This document shows positions 51,846 through 56,037 of a DNA stretch of 56,037 nucleotides, piece after piece (position 1 is the first letter of the stretch; each line of letters begins with the position of its first letter). The stretch is from an uncultured Opitutia bacterium (lineage in GTDB: Bacteria > Verrucomicrobiota > Verrucomicrobiia > Opitutales > Puniceicoccaceae), in the NCBI GenBank assembly GCA_913056175.1, contig CAJXLM010000015.1, positions 1 to 56,037 on the forward strand, in the 5' to 3' direction. The position numbers were made by a program, and so were the translations under genes. The notes under the pieces are model-generated. The model had not been told where the DNA came from, did not search any database, and worked only from the letters and a program-made list of their open reading frames with translations.

Positions 51846-54293
51846 TCAGCGCTGCACGAGCTCGGTCCGGGGTTGGTTGGTCTCCTCGTAGACCCCGAGC
51901 TTCTGCAGGTAGGCGATGATCGCCACCATCTCGGACTCGGGCTTCACGAAGATGCTCTTCTCGCGGAGGTCGCGCGCGATCTCCAGCGACTGGATCTCCA
52001 CGAGTTCCGCGACCTGGTCCTTCCCCCAGTCGGGGTCGTAGGGAACGCCGAGGACGTCCCGCTGCACCCTCAGCCGGCGGAAGAGCTGGTCGAGGTCGAT
52101 CTCCTGCTCGGCGAGCCAGGGATAGGCCGGCATGTTCGAGCCGGGGGAGGTCGAGCGCGGGTCCATGAGGTGCAGGTAGTGCCATTCGTTGTTCCGCAGG
52201 CCGGAGCGCATGAGCTGGTTGCCCTCCACGATGGGCCCGCCCTCGCGGGCGAGGTCGGGCCCGATGCGGCGGGAACCCCACTGGAAGGGGAAATCGTAGA
52301 TGCTCTCGCCGAGCCGCGAGTAGCCCTGCTCGGGGGAGGGTCCGTAGCGGAGGACATCCGGCACCATCGTCCGGATCATCTGGCTGTGGCAGGTGTAGCA
52401 GCCGTTGCTCACGTAGAGGTCGCGGCCGGCCAGCTCCAGGGGGGTGTAGGGGACCTGGATGCGGCCCTCGATGTTGCGGGCCCGTTCCACGGTGACGGTC
52501 GGGACGATCTGGACGGCCCCGCCGATGGCCACGGAGAGGAAGGTGAGCGCAGTGAAACCGGCGGAGTTCTGCAGGAGCTTGGCGTACCAGTCCTTCCACC
52601 TGGCCCCGCTCACCTCGAAGTGGACAATGGCGAGAACCACCGTGCCGACGGTGCCGAAGCCGCCCACGAGCATCCAGAGCCCGCCCCCGAAGAGCCAGAG
52701 GCAGGCGAAGATGATGAGGAGGCTGGTGTAGGTGACGGGTGCGTTCACGAGCGACCCGGCGAAACTCTGCGGTCGGGTGTGGTCGACGGTGACCTCCGTC
52801 CGCCCGTTCACGACCCGGCTCCCCCAAATGGTGCGGAGGATGTTGTAGGCGAGCAGGAAGAAACCGAGGAGGTAGAAGGTGCCCCCGATCGCCCGGAAGA
52901 GCATGGGCGCCCGGATGGCGTTCAGGGTCTCCACGAAGTCCGGATAAGCGAGGACGGTGCCGTCGACGGCATTCAGCATGAGGCCCTGGGTGACCCCGGA
53001 CACCCACATGGCCCCGATGTAGAGGAGGATGCCGACGAGCCCGAGCCAGAAGTGCATGTTCGCCAGGGCCATGGAGTGCAGCCCGGCGCAGCTGGTCTGC
53101 TCGTCGTGCACCTTGGCGGGCATCGAGTCCTTCCGCCAGAGCCGCGGGACAAGCCAGTAGATCATGCCGGCCGCCATGAAACCGTTCCACCCAAGGGTCC
53201 CACTGTGGACGTGCCCGATGATCCAGCCGGAATAGTGGGCGAGCCCGTTGACTGACTTGATGGAGAGCAGGGGACCCTCGAAGGTGGCCATCCCGTAGAA
53301 GGTCACCCCGGCCGCGAAGAACTTGAGGACGGGATCGGTGCGCAGGCGGTGCCAGGCACCCCGCAGGGTGAGCAGCCCATTCAGCATTCCCCCCCAGGAG
53401 GGCGCCCAGAGCATGAGGGAGAAGATCATGCCGAGTGCCTGCAGCCAGGCTGGGAGCGCCGTGTTCAAGAGGTGGTGCGGCCCGGCCCAGATGTAGATGA
53501 AGACGAGCGACCAGAAGTGGATGACCGAGAGCCGGTAACTGTACACGGGGCGTCGTGCCGCCTTCGGCACGAAGTAGTACATGATCCCGAGGATCGGGGT
53601 GGTCAGGAAGAAGGCGACCGCGTTGTGCCCGTACCACCACTGCACGAGCGCGTCCTGCACGCCCCCGAAAATCGGATAGCTGTGCAGGATCCCGGTGGGG
53701 ATGGAGAGGTGGTTGACGATGTACAGCATCGCCACGGTGATGATCGTCGCGATGTAGAACCAGATGGCGACGTAGATGGACCGCTCATTGCGCTTCGCGA
53801 GGGTCCAGAAGAAGTTCACCGCGAAGACGATCCAGATGAAGGCGACCGCGATGTTGATCGGCCAGATGAGCTCGGCGTACTCCTTGCCCCGGGTGAAGCC
53901 GGCCGGCAGGGTGATCGCCGCCGCCACGATGATCGCTTGCCACCCCCAGAAGTGCAGGCCGGAGAGGAAGTCCGAGGCCAGCCGTACTTTGCAGAGGCGC
54001 TGCAGCGAGTAGTAAATGCCCGCGAACATCATGTTGCCGACGAACGCGAAGATGGCCGCGTTTGTGTGCAGCGGGCGCAGGCGGCTGAAGGTCAGGTACT
54101 GGATGCCCTCCGCCTTCAGCGCGCCGAAGGTGAGGTACTCCAGGAATTTCCCGTTCATCTGCCAGAAATTCAGCTGGAAGGCGATGAGGACGCCCACCGC
54201 CATGCCGACGATCCCGAAGAGGATCGTGGCGTAAAGGAACCGGCGCACGGTCCGGTCGTCGTACTCGATGGTTTGGACAGAGGTCTGCGACAT
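51846..54293 (-). CDS. ccoNO: Fused cbb3 oxidase catalytic subunit CcoN-CcoO
   Basis: An 815-residue fusion of the heme-copper oxidase subunit CcoN (about residues 1-530) with the monoheme cytochrome c subunit CcoO. CcoN His ligands are visible: HTNAAIF near 76, WWYGHNAVAFF, AGPHHLLNT and GHVHSGTLGWNG. The CcoO part has the heme motif NGCYTCHSQMIRTM near 637 with upstream membrane anchor and RIGPDLAREGG. The two domains are in one frame without a stop. I start at ATG 54293 (SQTSVQTIEYDD), since the upstream frame is not homologous. This fusion is found in several Verrucomicrobiota and related phyla. Confidence 0.93.
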   Translation of the reverse strand: MSQTSVQTIEYDDRTVRRFLYATILFGIVGMAVGVLIAFQLNFWQMNGKFLEYLTFGALKAEGIQYLTFSRLRPLHTNAAIFAFVGNMMFAGIYYSLQRLCKVRLASDFLSGLHFWGWQAIIVAAAITLPAGFTRGKEYAELIWPINIAVAFIWIVFAVNFFWTLAKRNERSIYVAIWFYIATIITVAMLYIVNHLSIPTGILHSYPIFGGVQDALVQWWYGHNAVAFFLTTPILGIMYYFVPKAARRPVYSYRLSVIHFWSLVFIYIWAGPHHLLNTALPAWLQALGMIFSLMLWAPSWGGMLNGLLTLRGAWHRLRTDPVLKFFAAGVTFYGMATFEGPLLSIKSVNGLAHYSGWIIGHVHSGTLGWNGFMAAGMIYWLVPRLWRKDSMPAKVHDEQTSCAGLHSMALANMHFWLGLVGILLYIGAMWVSGVTQGLMLNAVDGTVLAYPDFVETLNAIRAPMLFRAIGGTFYLLGFFLLAYNILRTIWGSRVVNGRTEVTVDHTRPQSFAGSLVNAPVTYTSLLIIFACLWLFGGGLWMLVGGFGTVGTVVLAIVHFEVSGARWKDWYAKLLQNSAGFTALTFLSVAIGGAVQIVPTVTVERARNIEGRIQVPYTPLELAGRDLYVSNGCYTCHSQMIRTMVPDVLRYGPSPEQGYSRLGESIYDFPFQWGSRRIGPDLAREGGPIVEGNQLMRSGLRNNEWHYLHLMDPRSTSPGSNMPAYPWLAEQEIDLDQLFRRLRVQRDVLGVPYDPDWGKDQVAELVEIQSLEIARDLREKSIFVKPESEMVAIIAYLQKLGVYEETNQPRTELVQR

Positions 54294-54306
54294 GAGGTGC
54301 AAGGAG

Positions 54307-54480
54307 CTAGGGGAGGCGTCGGGAGGCGGGGCGGGACAGTTCCACGGGATCGTCGTCCTCGAGCGGAAGCAGGGATTGCTGCTCGCTGCTCTTCCCACTC
54401 CCCCGGCGCAGGAAGAACAGCACGGTGAACAGCACCCCGAGAAGGGTGCTGAAGAAAAGGGTGACCGCGATGACTTCCAT
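54307..54480 (-). CDS. ccoS: cbb3 oxidase maturation protein CcoS
   Basis: A 57-residue single-helix protein (MEVIAVTLFFSTLLGVLFTV, membrane span) followed by a polar tail with DDDPVELS, the CcoS pattern in which DD precedes a short conserved tail. CcoS is needed for cofactor insertion into the oxidase. It begins at ATG 54480 and ends 13 bp before ccoNO, so it heads the operon. The 200-bp gap 54481-54680 to the divergent regulator holds the promoters; I see no FNR box (TTGAT-N4-ATCAA). Confidence 0.8.
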   Translation of the reverse strand: MEVIAVTLFFSTLLGVLFTVLFFLRRGSGKSSEQQSLLPLEDDDPVELSRPASRRLP

Positions 54481-54680
54481 GGGAGGGGGCACGAAGCGGG
54501 GGAGCGTCGGCTTTCAGTCGGGGAGGGGAGAGGGAACAATGACGGCTTGGCCGAGAGGGCGGTGGCGATGAGCAGGCATGTTAGTTGCCCGAGGATGCCG
54601 GAATCGGGTGGCCTTGTCTTCGCATATCGCGCAGAACAATGGGCAGTTTCGGCAGCAGGGGTAGTTTTTCCCCGTACGGC

Positions 54681-55616
54681 ATGAAGCAGGATAGCGCAGA
54701 GAGCTTGACGGTGGTTTCTGACGAGGACCCTCCGGCGGAAGAGCGGGCGCTCGTCGACCAGCTCTCCGCCACCCGCCTCTTCCAGGACTACCGGAGGGCA
54801 TTTGAACAGGCGACGGGTCTCCCGCTGGCGCTTCGCGCCCGCAAGTCCTTCGCTTCCGCCGCGGAACGGGCCGAGGAAACGACCACCCGCTTCTGCTCCC
54901 TCATCGGGCGGACCAATTTCAGCTGCGCCCAGTGCCTCCGCGTCCAGGAAAGCCTCGAGGAGTCCGCCCAGCTCGGTTCGGATACCATCCGCTGCTTTGC
55001 GGGACTCTGCGAAAGCGCCGTCCCCATCCGGGTCGGGGATGAGATTATCGCCTTCCTCCGCACGGGCCACGTTCTCCTCCACAAACCCTCACGGGCTGAG
55101 TTCAGCCGTACGACGAGGCAACTTCTCAAGTGGGGATCCGAAATCAACCTGAAGAGTCTCGAGGAGGCCTATTTCCAAACGAAAGTGTTCGATCAGTCCC
55201 AGTACGAGGCGGTCGTTTGTCTCCTCAGCACTTTCGCCGAACACCTCGGCCGTGTCGGCGAGTGCATGGAGCTGCAGGCGGCTGCCGAGGAGCCCACAGT
55301 CGTCCAGGAAGCACGGGCGATGATTGGCGAGCGCTTCGCCGAACACCTGACGCTCCCCGAGGCCGCCCGCGCCGTCAACGCCAGCACCCGCTACTTCTGC
55401 AAGGTGTTCAAGGATGCTACCGGATTGACGTTTGTGGAATACCTCAACCGCGTTCGCGTGGAAAAAGCCCGGCACTTGCTCCGCAATCCCAACCTCCGCG
55501 TCAGCGAGATCGCGTTTGAGGTCGGCTTCGAATCCCTCTCCCAATTCAACCGCTCCTTCAAGCGCATCACCGGCCAAACTCCCTCCGCTTTCCGCAACAC
55601 CCAAGCGGCAGCCTGA
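54681..55616 (+). CDS. PocR-domain AraC-family regulator
   Basis: A 311-residue regulator. Residues 30-180 form a PocR-type ligand domain with its cysteines, RFCSLIGRTNFSCAQC near 72-87 and CFAGLCESAVPI near 112-123. Residues 215-311 are the AraC/XylS double helix-turn-helix (LTLPEAARAVNASTRYFCKVFKDATGLTFVEYLNRVRVEKARHLL split, then VSEIAFEVGFESLSQFNRSFKRITGQTPSAFR). It is divergent from ccoS, suggesting control of the oxidase operon. The Cys-rich sensor could respond to redox state or a small ligand. Start ATG 54681 matches the domain. Confidence 0.88.
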   Translation: MKQDSAESLTVVSDEDPPAEERALVDQLSATRLFQDYRRAFEQATGLPLALRARKSFASAAERAEETTTRFCSLIGRTNFSCAQCLRVQESLEESAQLGSDTIRCFAGLCESAVPIRVGDEIIAFLRTGHVLLHKPSRAEFSRTTRQLLKWGSEINLKSLEEAYFQTKVFDQSQYEAVVCLLSTFAEHLGRVGECMELQAAAEEPTVVQEARAMIGERFAEHLTLPEAARAVNASTRYFCKVFKDATGLTFVEYLNRVRVEKARHLLRNPNLRVSEIAFEVGFESLSQFNRSFKRITGQTPSAFRNTQAAA

Positions 55617-55737
55617 CTCCCCACCCCCCCGATCCCGCCCGGACCCCCGCACCACTCCCCGTCCCCCTCGACCCCACCCTCCCGCCCCACCAAGAACCAA
55701 ATCCCCGCCTCCCCACGCGCCAGTCCGTCCGCCCCGC

Positions 55738-55773
55738 TCCCAGACACCCCCTCACCCCCTCCGAAAACGGACT
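55738..55773. repeat. Short direct repeat, copy 1
   Basis: A 35-36 bp sequence beginning TCCCAGACACCCC and ending ACGGACT recurs at 55808-55842 with four differences and a 70-bp offset. The stretch 55617-55956 around it is C-rich then AT-rich and shows no complete gene. Confidence 0.75.
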
Positions 55774-55807
55774 ACGCTCTTCAACGTCTCTTGGGGTACA
55801 AACGAGA

Positions 55808-55842
55808 TCCCAGACACCCCTTCACCCCACCGAGAACGGACT
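55808..55842. repeat. Short direct repeat, copy 2
   Basis: Second copy of the element at 55738-55773, located 115 bp before the truncated ORF at the right edge. Confidence 0.75.
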
Positions 55843-55956
55843 CCAGGAAGCGCCCCGCTGAAGATAGATTTTTTCTGCGGTGAATTGCTTAATTAAGCTA
55901 CGTCCCTTTGAATCGGCTTGACAGCGACGTTCTTCCCCTATGGAATACCCTGTATC

Positions 55957-56037
55957 ATGAGGATGAGTCGCTACAAGGTGCCTTGGTCGGGGGTGTACTA
56001 CGTGCGCAGCGAGCTGACGGACGGGTTGGCGGGCTGG
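55957..56037 (+). CDS. Partial ORF at right window edge
   Basis: Only 27 codons are visible and they stay open to the edge (begins MRMSRYKVPW, contains VYYVRSELTDG). A -35-like TTGACA at 55918-55923 precedes it with a 17-bp gap to TGGAAT, a partial -10. The YYVRS string weakly recalls the start of REP-associated tyrosine transposases, but the fragment is too short to assign. It could equally be another protein. Confidence 0.4.
   Translation, partial: MRMSRYKVPWSGVYYVRSELTDGLAGW

Overview
The window is 56 kb of GC-rich, densely coded bacterial chromosome with no prophage, plasmid or CRISPR signature. Several traits point to Verrucomicrobiota, probably Opitutae-like: LL-diaminopimelate aminotransferase (DapL), a fused CcoN-CcoO cbb3 oxidase, FabV enoyl reductase, a GlpSTPQV-like ABC importer and RpmB/RpsU scattered among metabolic genes. 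This placement is an inference from gene content, not from a marker tree.

Left part (1-8.3 kb): a duplicated intergenic repeat, a zinc alcohol dehydrogenase and, divergent from it, a complete ABC importer (binding protein, two permeases, two unequal ATPases of the GlpS/GlpT type, probably for glycerol or another polyol), then rpmB and a YjbQ-family gene. From 8.3 to 9.6 kb lies a tandem array of about 0.3-0.4 kb units, each carrying a conserved palindrome and a degraded copy of the 3' end of the neighbouring rpe gene. Housekeeping genes follow: rpe, dnaX (with an A10 slippage site and downstream hairpin), rpiB, clpP, a dapF in which both catalytic cysteines are serines, rpsU and tRNA-Val.

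Middle (14.8-41.3 kb): a nucleoside transporter, quinone oxidoreductase, amino-acid permease, TPR protein, ilvA, pncB-pncA (NAD salvage), fabV, a HAD phosphatase, a secreted FKBP, tRNA-Arg, prepilin peptidase, hisG, a 5'-3' exonuclease, acylphosphatase, an IPT-domain lipoprotein, hemW with an overlapping 42-residue membrane protein, an RluD-type pseudouridine synthase, an M3 oligopeptidase, a YugP-type metallopeptidase, an SDR, dapL, panC and nadB. These supply lysine/peptidoglycan, histidine, isoleucine, pantothenate and NAD.

Right part (41.4-56 kb): a LysR regulator divergent from a probable quaternary-amine/methylamine catabolic set (sarcosine-oxidase-like flavoenzyme, Rieske oxygenase with the CntA-type bridging glutamate, BetB-like aldehyde dehydrogenase), then a complete cbb3 oxidase cluster on the minus strand (ccoS-ccoNO-ccoQ-ccoP-ccoG-small membrane protein-ccoI) divergent from a PocR-AraC regulator. 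A short repeat pair and an ORF cut by the window edge close the sequence.

The observations I rate highest are the rpe-tail tandem array with a hairpin that changes in a compensatory way, the dnaX frameshift cassette, the Ser/Ser DapF, and the Rieske/flavin oxidase cluster. No single locus is proven here to be a new system.
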